A stretch of DNA of 64,000 nt. It comes from CAYXAA01 sp964462985. Its GTDB lineage: Bacteria; Pseudomonadota; Alphaproteobacteria; Rhizobiales; Stappiaceae. The notes beneath the pieces were generated by a model, which saw only the letters and a program-made list of their open reading frames with translations, ran no database searches and was not told the origin of the DNA. Below are positions 1 through 8,977 of this stretch, one piece after another. Each line of letters starts with the position of its first letter. The stretch's first letter is position 1. The stretch spans positions 15,316-79,315 of the forward strand of contig CAYXAA010000021.1 in NCBI GenBank assembly GCA_964462985.1. Reading direction: 5' to 3'. A program made the translations under genes and the position numbers.

Positions 1-23
1 GTCAGCGTGGTCAGGTCGGTCAT
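1..23 (-). CDS. gatA: GatA, N-terminal codons only (glutamyl-tRNA amidotransferase subunit A)
   Basis: Only the first seven codons (MTDLTTL) are inside the window; the gene continues off the left edge. The identification rests on the typical GatA N-terminus and on gatC lying just upstream on the same strand. GatA is the amidase subunit of the GatCAB amidotransferase, which converts misacylated Glu-tRNA(Gln) or Asp-tRNA(Asn) to the amidated form. Confidence 0.7.
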
Positions 24-56
24 CTGGCTTCTTCTTCCGGCGCAGGTGTGAGCGGT

Positions 57-191
57 TTATTCGCAGCAAACCGAAGAGGGACTTTCGGGACAGTTTTGCA
101 CTAAGCCGCCGTCCGCCGCACCGGCGCTGCGGAGGGCGAGCGCGAACTTGTCGTCGGTCAGCGGCGATTCGGCGGCGCACGTGGCGGTCAT
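57..191 (-). other. Possible 44-codon ORF between gatC and gatA, doubtful
   Basis: The 172-nt interval between the gatC stop and the gatA start holds one open frame of 44 codons that begins 4 nt after the gatC stop. It starts MTATCAAESPLTDDKFAL. I recognise no domain, signal peptide or membrane segment. It may be only the leader between two co-transcribed genes; gatC and gatA are usually closer together, so the gap itself is slightly unusual. Confidence 0.2.
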
Positions 192-195
192 CGGG

Positions 196-483
196 TCACT
201 CGACGACCTTCGGCACCATGAAGAACGAATCCTCCGACGCCGGGGCGTTGGCGACGATGTCCTCGGGATAGCCGCCGTCGGTCACGACGTCGGCGCGCTT
301 CTTCATCACCTGCTCGACGACCGACGTCATCGGTTCGACGCCGGAAATGTCGACCTCGTCAAGTTGCTCGACGAATCGGAGGATGCCGTTGAGCTCGCCG
401 GTCATGCGTTCGGCCTCCTCGTCGGTCACCTTGATGCGGGCGAGCCGGGCGACGCGCTTCACTGTGGCAGTGTCGACGGACAT
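196..483 (-). CDS. gatC: GatC, glutamyl-tRNA(Gln)/aspartyl-tRNA(Asn) amidotransferase subunit C
   Basis: A 95-residue protein, the usual length of GatC. It has the family N-terminus (MSVDTATVKRVARLARIKV), the central helix ELNGILRFVEQLDEVD and the PMTSV motif, and a C-terminus containing APASEDSFFMVPKVVE. GatC is the small belt subunit that wraps GatA and GatB and stabilises the complex in the cytoplasm. It precedes gatA on the same strand and is presumably co-transcribed with it. Confidence 0.97.
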   Translation of the reverse strand: MSVDTATVKRVARLARIKVTDEEAERMTGELNGILRFVEQLDEVDISGVEPMTSVVEQVMKKRADVVTDGGYPEDIVANAPASEDSFFMVPKVVE

Positions 484-692
484 TGCGATCTCCGGATGAT
501 GGGATGCCTTCGGCGCCGCAGGAGCGGCCTGCCCCGGGCTATATCACCGCGGTTTCGTCGGCGGCAAGCGAAACGCCGGATCCCGCTGCCGGTCGTCCCC
601 TCGGTGGACCGACGCGGCGTGTCGGAGGTCCAGGCCGGCCCGCCCCTCCGCCGTCGAACCACCCCGCGCGGGCGGTACCGCCTCCCGCGCGC

Positions 693-1400
693 TCACACCT
701 CGAAGGCGACACCGCGCTCCGGCACTGTCACCCTGGCCGCCTGATCACCCATCTCGGCCAGGAATTTGTCGGCGCTCCCATCGATCATCGGGAAGGTGCC
801 GTAGTGCGCCGGCACGATCTTGTCGAATGTGAAGAAGCGTCGGCAGGCCATTGCCGCGGTCTTTGCTCCCATTGTGAAGCGGTCGCCGATCGGAACTATT
901 CCGATCTGTGGCTGGTGAATCTCGTTGATCAGCGCCATGTCGCCGAAAATGTCGGTGTCGCCCATGTGATAAAGCACCGGCTCGCCCTTGGCCTTGATCA
1001 CCACACCGTTGGGCTGGCCCATATAGACCGGCGGCCAGCCGCCGGCGAGCGTCGACGAAGTGTGGTGGGCCTGGGTCAGCGAGATGGTGAAGGGTCCGAC
1101 GTCGACAGTGCCACCGCAGCCCATCGGGTTGATGCTCTCGATGCCCTGCGACTGCGCCCACATCGATACTTCGAAGTTCGCCGTGACCAGCGCGCCGGTT
1201 TTCTTGGCGATCGCGATGGTGTCGCCGATGTGGTCGTCATGGCCGTGGGTGAGGACGATGTGGGTCACGCCCTCGGCCACAGCGTCGACGGAAAGCGACG
1301 AGGGAAAGGTCGGATTCCCGCTCAGGAACGGGTCAATCAGGATTTCGGCGCCAGGCACCACAACGCGAAAGGCCGAATGGCCGTACCAGGTCAGTTTCAT
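693..1400 (-). CDS. UPF0173 metal-dependent hydrolase, metallo-beta-lactamase fold
   Basis: A 235-residue protein of the UPF0173 (YtkL-like) branch of the metallo-beta-lactamase superfamily. It opens MKLTWYGHSAFRV, carries the metal-binding THGHDDHIGD motif near residue 60, and has later ligands in the AHHTS, MGDTDIFGDM and PAHYGTFP regions. I chose the ATG at 1400 over the upstream frame start at 1433 because homologues begin with MKLTWYGHS and a purine-rich GAGGCGAGAG lies just upstream. The substrate of the family is not established. It is a soluble cytoplasmic enzyme, divergent from ruvX. Confidence 0.9.
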   Translation of the reverse strand: MKLTWYGHSAFRVVVPGAEILIDPFLSGNPTFPSSLSVDAVAEGVTHIVLTHGHDDHIGDTIAIAKKTGALVTANFEVSMWAQSQGIESINPMGCGGTVDVGPFTISLTQAHHTSSTLAGGWPPVYMGQPNGVVIKAKGEPVLYHMGDTDIFGDMALINEIHQPQIGIVPIGDRFTMGAKTAAMACRRFFTFDKIVPAHYGTFPMIDGSADKFLAEMGDQAARVTVPERGVAFEV

Positions 1401-1540
1401 CGTCTCTCGCCTCGTTTCAGAGTATGAAGCCATTGCCCGTCACAATAGACCGGAGGCGAGCGTGAACAACAGGCTGACCGCCCATGGATGCCGATTTTTG
1501 ATGTTCGCGGTTCTCCTGTCGTGCTACCAGCCGGCCTGCC

Positions 1541-2041
1541 ATGCCGTCCGACCCAGCGCTCCCTCTTGAAGCCTTCGTTGCCGCCCTGCCCGCCGGCAGC
1601 CGCCTGCTTGGACTTGACCTCGGGACCAAGACCATCGGGCTCGCACTGTCGGACCTCGGCCGCACGATCGCGACGCCGCTCGAGACGATCAAGCGCCGCA
1701 AGTTTTCGCTCGATGCGGAGACGCTGCTTGCAATCGCCGGGAAACATGGTGTCGGCGGCCTCGTCCTCGGCCTGCCGCTCAACATGGACGGCTCCGAAGG
1801 GCCGCGCGTCCAGTCGACCCGGGCCTTCGTCCGCAACCTTGCGCCGCTTACCAACCTGCCGATCACCTATTGGGACGAGCGGCTGTCGACCGCGGCTGTC
1901 ACCCGCACCCTGATTGAGGCCGACCGCTCCCGCGCCCGCCGCGGCGAGCTCGTCGACAAGATGGCCGCGGCCTATATTCTGCAAGGGTTCCTGGACAGGA
2001 TGCGCCGGGTCCCGACAGGGTCGGGTTCGTCCGGATGCTGA
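1541..2041 (+). CDS. ruvX: RuvX/YqgF, putative pre-16S rRNA nuclease / Holliday junction resolvase
   Basis: A 166-residue RNase H-fold protein. The motif LLGLDLGTKTIGLALSD (from residue 22) contains the first catalytic Asp, and VLGLPLNMDGSEGPR and WDERLSTAAVTRTLIEAD are the other diagnostic blocks of YqgF/RuvX. The E. coli homologue is needed for 5-prime maturation of 16S rRNA; a Holliday-junction activity has also been proposed. The 3-prime end overlaps the following transporter gene by 7 nt, which suggests translational coupling. The last residues (after FLDRMRR) are not conserved family sequence. Confidence 0.95.
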   Translation: MPSDPALPLEAFVAALPAGSRLLGLDLGTKTIGLALSDLGRTIATPLETIKRRKFSLDAETLLAIAGKHGVGGLVLGLPLNMDGSEGPRVQSTRAFVRNLAPLTNLPITYWDERLSTAAVTRTLIEADRSRARRGELVDKMAAAYILQGFLDRMRRVPTGSGSSGC

Positions 2042-2961
2042 TGATCATCGAAGCGCTGGCGCCGGTGCTCATCGTTATTGCGACCGGCAACATCGTCGCG
2101 CGCCTGGGGCTTATCACGGGCGAGCAATGGGTCGGCATCGAGAGGATCGCCTATTTCGTACTGTATCCGGCGATCATCATCCACACGGTGGCGCGCACCG
2201 ACTTCATGGCCCTGCCGGCGTTGACGATGAGCCTGGTGCTGGTCGGCTCCATCCTCACCGTCGTTGCGCTCGCACTGATGTTGAGGCCACTGCTGGCGCG
2301 CTGGTTCGCCATGTCGGGACCGCGCTTCACCTCGGTGTTCCAGGGCGCGATCCGCTGGAACACCTTCGTTGCGCTCGCGCTCGGTGATGAATTGATCGGC
2401 GCCGAAGGACTCGCCCTGCTCGCGGTCGCCATCGTCGCGATGATTCCGATCCTCAACGTCATTTGCGTGCTGGTGCTGACGCGCTACGCCAGCGGGACGG
2501 CGCCGGGCTGGCGCAAGATCGCGATCGACCTCATGAGAAATCCCTTCATCTGGTCGACCGCCCTCGGGCTTGCCCTCAACGTCACCGGCGTGCCGCTGCC
2601 GGGCTTCCTGATGTCGACCCTGCAGATGCTCGGCAGCGCCGCGTTGCCGATCGGTATCGCCTGCGTGGGCGCCGGCCTTTCCCTGCGGGCCCTGCGGCGA
2701 CCCGGTCCGGCCATGACGACCTCGACGCTGCTCAAGCTCGGCGTCATGCCGCTCGTCGGCTTCGGCCTCGCCCATCTTGCCGGGCTGACGGGGCCGGCGT
2801 TGATTGCCATCATGATCGCCATGTCGGTACCGACGGCCAGCGGCTCCTATCTTCTTGCCCGGCAGATGGGCGGCGACGCCAAGCTGATGGCAGAGATCCT
2901 GACCTTCGAAACCGTGCTTGCTGCCCTCACCATGCCGCTGTGGCTCGCGCTGGTGGTGTAA
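2035..2961 (+). CDS. AEC (auxin efflux carrier) family transporter
   Basis: A 308-residue hydrophobic protein with about ten predicted membrane segments in two five-helix halves, which is the architecture of the AEC/BART superfamily. It begins MLMIIEALAPVLIVIATGN; a second ATG two codons on (2041) is equally possible. The segment NPFIWSTALGLALN and the late VPTASGSYLLARQMGG block are typical. Bacterial members export organic acids or amino-acid-like compounds, and the substrate cannot be read from sequence. The gene overlaps ruvX and converges on aidB with only a 10-nt gap. Confidence 0.88.
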   Translation: MLMIIEALAPVLIVIATGNIVARLGLITGEQWVGIERIAYFVLYPAIIIHTVARTDFMALPALTMSLVLVGSILTVVALALMLRPLLARWFAMSGPRFTSVFQGAIRWNTFVALALGDELIGAEGLALLAVAIVAMIPILNVICVLVLTRYASGTAPGWRKIAIDLMRNPFIWSTALGLALNVTGVPLPGFLMSTLQMLGSAALPIGIACVGAGLSLRALRRPGPAMTTSTLLKLGVMPLVGFGLAHLAGLTGPALIAIMIAMSVPTASGSYLLARQMGGDAKLMAEILTFETVLAALTMPLWLALVV

Positions 2962-2971
2962 GGCCCAGCCG

Positions 2972-4654
2972 TCACTTGTCCGGATAAAGCCAGTCGACCA
3001 GGCCCTCGAGATCGAAGCGGCCGTCAAGCATGCCGTAGGTTGAGCGCCACTGGCCGGCGAGACGGCTCTCGATGAAGGCATCGGACAGAACGGCCGGCGC
3101 GATCGCCCGCAGCGCCGCGGCGGCCGCGGTCAGAGCCAGCTGCTCCGTGAGGATGCGCGACGAGCCGGGGTCGTCGACACAGGCCTTGGCCGCCGCCTTC
3201 AGCACCTTGATCGAAACCGGTCCTGTCGGCCCGAGCGCGTTCTGCAGTTCGTCGAGCACGAGGTCCAGCGCCTCCGGCTGGCGCTCGAGCGCCCGCACCA
3301 CGTCGAGGGCCATGACATTGCCCGACCCCTCCCAGATCGCGTTGACCGGCGCTTCGCGGTAGATCCTGGCGAGGTCGAAGTCCTCGGTGTAGCCGTTGCC
3401 GCCGAGGCACTCCATCGCCTCGTAGACAAGAGCCGGCGCCTGCTTGCAGACCCAGTACTTTACCGCCGGCGTCATCAGCCGCAGGTAGGCGGCCTCCGCC
3501 TCGCTGTCGGCAGCGCCGTCGAGCGCCCGGGCGAGCCGGATCGAAAGCGCGGTCGCGGCGGCGACGTCAAGGCTCATGTCGCCGATCAGCCGCAGCATCA
3601 GCGGCTGATCGTAGAGCGCCTTGCCGAAGGCGTGGCGTCGGCGCACGTGATGGACGGCGCGTGACAATGCGGCGCGCATCAGCCCGGCCGAGCCCAGCGC
3701 GCAGTCGAGCCGGGTCGGCGTCACCATGTCGAGGATCACCCGGATGCCGCGCCCCTCGTCGCCGATGCGCTCGGCAAAGGCGCCCTCGAACTCCACTTCC
3801 GAGGAAGCGTTGGACCGGTTGCCGAGCTTGTTCTTCAGGCGCTGGATCCGGATCGCGTTGACCGACCCGTCGGGCCTGAAGCGCGGCATCAGGAAGCAGG
3901 TCGGACCTTCGCCGGTGCGGGCAAGCACGACGAAGGCGTCGGACATCGGCGCCGAGAGAAACCACTTGTGGCCCGTGATCCGGTAGGTTCCGTCGCCATC
4001 GCGCTCGGCATAGGTGGTGATCTGGCGCAGGTCAGTGCCGCCCTGCTTTTCCGTCAGACCCATGCCGAGAGTGACGCCCGCCTTTTCCGCTGCCGGCCTG
4101 AACCGATGATCGTAGCGCTTGCTGCGGATGCGCGGCACCCACACCTTCGCAACCTCCGGCTCGTGCACCAGAACCGCACCCGCTGCATTGGTCATGGTGA
4201 TCGGGCAAAGGTGGCCTATTTCTGTCTGGGCGGTGATGTAGAACCGGGCTCCGCGCAGCACATGGCGTCTGCCCCCGGTGCCGGCGCTGTCGTCGACCAC
4301 CGCCATGTGCAGCCCGGCCTCGGCCGACCGGCGCATCAGGGCGTGATACGCCGGATGAAAATCGACGGTGTCGAGGCGATGCCCATAGGCATCATGCGAA
4401 TGGAACACCGGCACTTGCTGGTTCGCCAGCCGCGCGAAATCCTGCGCCTCCTGCGCGCCCCAGTACCGGCCGTGGGCGGAAAGCTCCTGCTCCGCCTCCT
4501 CGTCGAGGGCGGAGCCGAGCGCCGCATTGAGCAGCGGGTCGCCGTCCATCAGGTTGTATCCGGCATAAGGTGCCGGCTGATTGGTAACCCGGTGTGTAAC
4601 GAAGCGCGCGGCCGGCGCTGCCGGCTTCGCGCCTCCCCCAGCGTCTTCCGTCAT
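2972..4654 (-). CDS. aidB: AidB-type acyl-CoA dehydrogenase
   Basis: A 560-residue acyl-CoA-dehydrogenase-fold flavoprotein that aligns with E. coli AidB along its length. Diagnostic blocks are NQPAPYAGYNLMDGD near the N-terminus, RLDTVDFHPAYHALM, LCPITMTNAA, the FAD-loop segment GMGLTEKQGGTDLRQ and the C-terminal ECLGGNGYTEDFDLARIYRE. AidB belongs to the adaptive response to alkylating agents in E. coli and binds DNA through a C-terminal domain; its natural substrate is unknown. No ada or alkB neighbour is present here, so involvement in alkylation stress is inferred from homology only. It is transcribed divergently from pyrB. Confidence 0.9.
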   Translation of the reverse strand: MTEDAGGGAKPAAPAARFVTHRVTNQPAPYAGYNLMDGDPLLNAALGSALDEEAEQELSAHGRYWGAQEAQDFARLANQQVPVFHSHDAYGHRLDTVDFHPAYHALMRRSAEAGLHMAVVDDSAGTGGRRHVLRGARFYITAQTEIGHLCPITMTNAAGAVLVHEPEVAKVWVPRIRSKRYDHRFRPAAEKAGVTLGMGLTEKQGGTDLRQITTYAERDGDGTYRITGHKWFLSAPMSDAFVVLARTGEGPTCFLMPRFRPDGSVNAIRIQRLKNKLGNRSNASSEVEFEGAFAERIGDEGRGIRVILDMVTPTRLDCALGSAGLMRAALSRAVHHVRRRHAFGKALYDQPLMLRLIGDMSLDVAAATALSIRLARALDGAADSEAEAAYLRLMTPAVKYWVCKQAPALVYEAMECLGGNGYTEDFDLARIYREAPVNAIWEGSGNVMALDVVRALERQPEALDLVLDELQNALGPTGPVSIKVLKAAAKACVDDPGSSRILTEQLALTAAAAALRAIAPAVLSDAFIESRLAGQWRSTYGMLDGRFDLEGLVDWLYPDK

Positions 4655-4748
4655 GGCATCCTCCGATTCGGCCGCCCCCGTAGGTGTGGACTAGCGTACC
4701 ACGACGGCCGGGCTTCGCTTGCTGTTTCGCCGCCCAGGGCCTATAGCC

Positions 4749-5714
4749 ATGGCTTCGATGAGCCCGACCGACGCCTCCCGCCCCGAACGCTTTCCGCATC
4801 GGCACCTCCTCGGCATCGAGGGTCTGGAGCCGCAGGACATCCTTGGCCTGCTCGATCGCGCCGAAGCCGCGGTCGAGGTCAGCCGCCAGATCGAGAAGAA
4901 AAAGGCGGTGCTGCGCGGCCGCACCCAGATCAACCTGTTCTTCGAGGCCTCGACCAGGACACAGTCGTCATTCGAGATCGCCGGCAAGCGGCTCGGCGCC
5001 GACGTCATGAACATGTCGGTGTCCTCGTCCTCGGTGAAGAAGGGCGAGACGCTGATCGACACCGCGGCGACGCTGAACGCGATGCACCCGGACATCCTGA
5101 TCGTCCGGCACCATTCAGCCGGCGCGGTGCATCTGCTCGCCCAGAAAATCGGCTGCTCCGTCGTCAACGCCGGCGACGGCTCCCATGAGCATCCGACCCA
5201 GGCGCTGCTCGACGCGCTGACCATGCGCCGCCACAAGGGCGAGATCGCCCGGCTCACCGTGGCAATCTGTGGCGACATCCTGCATTCGCGCGTCGCCCGC
5301 TCCAACATTATCCTGCTCAATGCGCTGGGCGCCAGGGTGCGGGTCGTCGCCCCGGCGACGCTGCTGCCGAGCGGCATCGAGCGCATGGGCGTCGAGGTGT
5401 TCACCTCCATGAAGGACGGGCTGAAGGGCGCCGACATCGTCATGATGCTGCGCCTGCAGCGTGAGCGCATGACCGGCGCCTTCGTCCCCTCGATCCGGGA
5501 ATACTTCCGCTACTGGGGTCTCGACCGCGAGAAGCTGGGCTACGCCAAGCCCGACGCACTGGTGATGCATCCGGGGCCAATGAACCGGGGCGTTGAGATC
5601 GATCCCGAGATCGCCGACGGGCCGCAGAGCCTGATCCGCGAACAGGTCGAGATGGGTGTCGCCGTCCGCATGGCCGTGCTTGAGGCGCTGGCGGCACATC
5701 TGCCGAATAAGTGA
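4749..5714 (+). CDS. pyrB: Aspartate carbamoyltransferase catalytic subunit PyrB
   Basis: A 321-residue ATCase catalytic chain. The carbamoyl-phosphate motif FFEASTRTQSSFE, the mobile loop SSSVKKGET, the HPTQALLDA motif and the HPGPMNRGVEI aspartate-binding block are all intact, so it should catalyse carbamoyl phosphate plus L-aspartate to N-carbamoyl-aspartate. The open frame extends upstream to a TTG at 4719, but I take the ATG at 4749 (or 4758) because homologous similarity begins near HRHLLGIEGL. No pyrI regulatory-chain gene follows; instead a dihydroorotase homologue begins 14 nt downstream, the arrangement of the large ATCase/pseudo-DHOase complexes. Confidence 0.96.
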   Translation: MASMSPTDASRPERFPHRHLLGIEGLEPQDILGLLDRAEAAVEVSRQIEKKKAVLRGRTQINLFFEASTRTQSSFEIAGKRLGADVMNMSVSSSSVKKGETLIDTAATLNAMHPDILIVRHHSAGAVHLLAQKIGCSVVNAGDGSHEHPTQALLDALTMRRHKGEIARLTVAICGDILHSRVARSNIILLNALGARVRVVAPATLLPSGIERMGVEVFTSMKDGLKGADIVMMLRLQRERMTGAFVPSIREYFRYWGLDREKLGYAKPDALVMHPGPMNRGVEIDPEIADGPQSLIREQVEMGVAVRMAVLEALAAHLPNK

Positions 5715-5728
5715 GAAAGGCGGGACCA

Positions 5729-7030
5729 ATGCCCGAAAGCGCAAAACCGCTTGTTCTCGCCAACGCGCGCGTGATCGACCCGGCGCGGGATCTGGACGCG
5801 CCGGGTGCGGTGATCATCGCTGACGGAAAGATCCTCGCCGCCGGGCCGGAAGCGCTGAACCAGGGCACGCCCGAGGGGGCGGACGTGATCGACGTCGGCG
5901 GCGCCGTGACCGCGCCGGGTCTGATCGATATGGCGGTCTCGGTCGGCGAGCCGGGCGGCGAGCATCGCGAGACGCTGGCGAGCGCCAGCGAGGCAGCTGC
6001 GGCGGGCGGCATCACCACGATGATCACCCTGCCGGAGACCGATCCCGTGATCGACGATCCCGCACTGGTCGACTTCGTGCTGCGCCGGGCCCGCGATACG
6101 GCCCGCGTTCGAATCCACCCCATGGCCGCCCTGACCAAGGGGCTCGGCGGCGTCGACATGAGCGAAATCGGGCTGCTGCAGGAAGCAGGTGCCGTTGCCT
6201 TCACCGATGGGCATCGCTCGGTCGGCGATGCCCAGGTAATGCGCCGTCTCCTGACCTACGCCCGCGACTTCGGCGCGCTTGTCGTCCATCACGTCGAGGA
6301 TCCGGCGCTGGCCGGCGCGGGCGTGATGAACGAAGGGCTGAGCGCAAGCTGGAAGGGGCTTTCCGGGGTACCGCGCGAGGCAGAGATCATCATGGTCGAA
6401 CGCGATCTCAGACTGGTCGGCCTCGCCCGCGGCCACTACCACGCCGCCCTGATCTCCTGCGCCGAGAGCGCCGATGCGATCCGCCGCGCCAAGGACAGGG
6501 GCCTCGACGTCACCACCGGCATTTCGATCAACCACCTGACGCTGAACGAAAACGACATCGGGCCGTATCGCACCTTTTTCAAGATGTCGCCGCCGCTGCG
6601 CGACGAGGATGACCGCCAGGCGATGATCGCAGCACTCGCCGACGGCACGATCGACGTGATCGTGTCCAACCACGATCCGCAGGACGTCGAGGCCAAGCGC
6701 CACCCCTTTGCGGAGGCCGAGGACGGCGCACTGGGGCTGGAGACCCTGCTTGCCGCCGGTCTGCGCCTTGTGCATGCCGAGGACATCACCCTGATCCGCC
6801 TACTTGCTACCATGACGTGCAATCCGGCCGCACGGCTCGGCATTGATGGCGGCCGCCTCTCGCCAGGGGCTCCGGCCGACCTTGTCGTCTTCGACCCCGA
6901 CCTTCCCTGGGTCCTGGACAAGGCGGCGATCCGGTCCCGCTCGAAAAACTCGCCTTTCGAGGACGCACGTTTCTCCGGCCGGGTGCTGCGCACGATCGTT
7001 GCAGGACGAACCGTCTACGCGTACCCTTGA
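5729..7030 (+). CDS. Dihydroorotase homologue lacking metal ligands (pseudo-dihydroorotase)
   Basis: A 433-residue amidohydrolase-fold protein similar along its length to type I dihydroorotase. The catalytic signature is lost: the metal-binding DxHxH is D67-M-A69-V-S71, and the usual TDHAPH near the C-terminus reads SNHDPQ. The flanking EPG, GGITTM, ISINHL and GLETLL segments remain, so the fold should be intact. Known counterparts, such as Pseudomonas PyrC-prime, are inactive partners required for ATCase assembly. The gene sits directly after pyrB, consistent with that role. The ATG at 5729 has AGAAAGGCGGG upstream and is preferred over the GTG at 5711. A genuine pyrC must lie elsewhere in the genome. 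Confidence 0.88.
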   Translation: MPESAKPLVLANARVIDPARDLDAPGAVIIADGKILAAGPEALNQGTPEGADVIDVGGAVTAPGLIDMAVSVGEPGGEHRETLASASEAAAAGGITTMITLPETDPVIDDPALVDFVLRRARDTARVRIHPMAALTKGLGGVDMSEIGLLQEAGAVAFTDGHRSVGDAQVMRRLLTYARDFGALVVHHVEDPALAGAGVMNEGLSASWKGLSGVPREAEIIMVERDLRLVGLARGHYHAALISCAESADAIRRAKDRGLDVTTGISINHLTLNENDIGPYRTFFKMSPPLRDEDDRQAMIAALADGTIDVIVSNHDPQDVEAKRHPFAEAEDGALGLETLLAAGLRLVHAEDITLIRLLATMTCNPAARLGIDGGRLSPGAPADLVVFDPDLPWVLDKAAIRSRSKNSPFEDARFSGRVLRTIVAGRTVYAYP

Positions 7031-7057
7031 GGGTGAAACACAACCTGGGGGTGTGCC

Positions 7058-7675
7058 TTGCCTGATCCGATCAGCTGGTCCCTGGTCTGGCCCTACTATC
7101 TCGCCGCACTTTTCTTTGGCTATTTGCTCGGCTCGATCCCGTTCGGCCTGATCATCACCCGTGCCGCCGGCCTCGGCGACATTCGCGCCATCGGCTCGGG
7201 CAACATTGGTACGACCAATGTGCTGCGCACCGGCCGCAAGAGTCTCGCTGCCCTGACCCTGCTTGGCGATGCGCTCAAGGGAACCCTCGCCGTCGTGCTC
7301 GCCGGGCGCTTCGGGCCCGAGACCGCGCTGATCGCCAGTCTTGGTGCCTTCCTCGGCCATCTCTTCCCCGTCTGGCTGCGGTTCCGGGGCGGCAAGGGTG
7401 TCGCCACCTATCTCGGCATCCTGCTCGGCCTCTACTGGCCTGCTGCGCTTTCCTTTGCCGTGATCTGGATCGCGGTCGCGGCCCTCACCCGCTATTCATC
7501 GCTGTCGGCGCTCACCGCGAGCCTCGCCACGCCGTTTCTGCTTGCCTTCGTCTTCGGCCGGGTTCAGGCCGCCGAGATGATGGGTCTGCTGTCCGTGTTC
7601 CTCTGGGCCAAGCATCACCCCAACATCAGGCGGCTCCTGAGCGGTTCGGAAAGCCGGATCGGGTCGAAGGGATGA
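7058..7675 (+). CDS. plsY: Acyl-phosphate:glycerol-3-phosphate acyltransferase PlsY
   Basis: A 205-residue inner-membrane enzyme with about five membrane helices. It transfers an acyl chain from acyl-phosphate to glycerol-3-phosphate, the first committed step of phospholipid synthesis. The three PlsY motifs are visible: GSIPFG, the phosphate-binding GSGNIGTTNVLRTG near residues 45-60, and FRGGKGVAT. The frame offers only a TTG start (7058), preceded by a G-rich stretch. The stop overlaps the dprA start in ATGA. Confidence 0.94.
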   Translation: MPDPISWSLVWPYYLAALFFGYLLGSIPFGLIITRAAGLGDIRAIGSGNIGTTNVLRTGRKSLAALTLLGDALKGTLAVVLAGRFGPETALIASLGAFLGHLFPVWLRFRGGKGVATYLGILLGLYWPAALSFAVIWIAVAALTRYSSLSALTASLATPFLLAFVFGRVQAAEMMGLLSVFLWAKHHPNIRRLLSGSESRIGSKG

Positions 7676-8820
7676 GCCCGGCGCCCGAAGCCGCCACGCG
7701 CCTTTCCGACCGCGAGCGGCTCGCCTGGCTTCGACTGATCCGCACCGAGAATGTCGGCCCGGCCACGTTCCACGAGCTTCTGCGCCGCTTCGGCACGGCT
7801 GCGGCCGCCCTCGACGCTCTTCCCGACCTTTCGAAACGCGGCGGCAGGGCGCGCCTGTGCCTCTATCCCGAGGCTGACGCCCGCCGCGAGATCGAGGCGC
7901 TGGCGCGGATGGGCGGCCGCTTCATCGCCTTCGGCGAGCCCGGCTATCCGCCGCACCTCTCGCATATCGACGGCGCACCGCCGCTTATTGCCGTCATCGG
8001 TGCGGACCAGGCGCTGGCCAGCCCCGCCGCCCTGGCAATCGTCGGCGCCCGCAATGCGTCGCTCGGGGGACAGAAGATCGCCGCGGAGCTGGCGCAGCGG
8101 CTCGGCGCCGCCGGCTTCGTCGTGGTGTCTGGCCTCGCCCGCGGCATCGATGCCGCGGCCCACCGCGCGGCCGTGACCACAGGCACTGTCGCCGTCCTGG
8201 CCGGCGGCGTCGACGTCGTCTATCCGACGGAGAACCTGCCGCTGCTGGAAGCAGTCCTGGCTGCCGGCGGCGCGGCCGTCAGCGAGATGCCAATGGGCTG
8301 GCAGCCGCGGGCCCGGGACTTCCCAAGGCGCAACCGGCTCATCTCCGGCCTGTCGCTCGGCGTCGTCCTCGTCGAGGCGGCACGCGCCTCGGGTTCGCTG
8401 CACACCGCGCGCTTTGCCCTCGAGCAGAACCGGGAGGTCTTCGTGGTTCCCGGCTCCCCGCTCGACCCGCGCTCGGAAGGCGGCAACCGTCTCATCCGAC
8501 AGGGTGCGACGCTGGTGGGCGATGCCGACGACGTGCTTGAAAGCCTTGGCGGGCGCCGTTCGGTGCCCGCTCCGATCCTCGGCCACAGCCACGAATCCGC
8601 AGGCCCCGATGCCACTGTTACCCTCGGCGAGGCCGACCGCGACCGGATCCTCGCCGCGATCGGCGCGGCACCAGTTGAGATCGATGACCTGATCCGGCAT
8701 CTCGCCCTGCCGGCCCATGCGGTTCACGTCGTCTTGCTCGAACTGGAACTTGCCGGGCGCGTGGAGCGCCACGCCGGTCACAGCGTCTCGCTGATTTCCG
8801 GTTCGTCGCACCTGATCTAG
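7672..8820 (+). CDS. dprA: DNA-processing protein DprA
   Basis: A 382-residue protein with an N-terminal helical (SAM-like) domain, a central Rossmann fold carrying AIVGARNAS and SGLARGIDAAAH (residues about 120-165) and FPRRNRLISGLS, and a C-terminal winged-helix domain ending near residue 382. DprA binds incoming single-stranded DNA and loads RecA during natural transformation, and it is widespread in species not known to be competent. The start overlaps plsY by 4 nt, so the two are probably translated in a coupled fashion. Confidence 0.95.
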   Translation: MSPAPEAATRLSDRERLAWLRLIRTENVGPATFHELLRRFGTAAAALDALPDLSKRGGRARLCLYPEADARREIEALARMGGRFIAFGEPGYPPHLSHIDGAPPLIAVIGADQALASPAALAIVGARNASLGGQKIAAELAQRLGAAGFVVVSGLARGIDAAAHRAAVTTGTVAVLAGGVDVVYPTENLPLLEAVLAAGGAAVSEMPMGWQPRARDFPRRNRLISGLSLGVVLVEAARASGSLHTARFALEQNREVFVVPGSPLDPRSEGGNRLIRQGATLVGDADDVLESLGGRRSVPAPILGHSHESAGPDATVTLGEADRDRILAAIGAAPVEIDDLIRHLALPAHAVHVVLLELELAGRVERHAGHSVSLISGSSHLI

Positions 8821-8977
8821 CGCAGCGGTTTCGGGACGCTCCCACCCCGCACTTGACCCCTGTCCCGCGACAGGCCATTTGACAGCCGGTCCCCAATTGC
8901 GGATCGTCGCGCCGGGCCCATCCACGGGCGGGCGTCGTCCTGCTGATTGCTTAATCCCTGTTTACGTCTGGGTATCG

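Noticed and set aside
5729..7030. Active dihydroorotase (PyrC)
   Set aside because: Metal-binding HxH and TDHAPH motifs are replaced, so catalysis is not expected.
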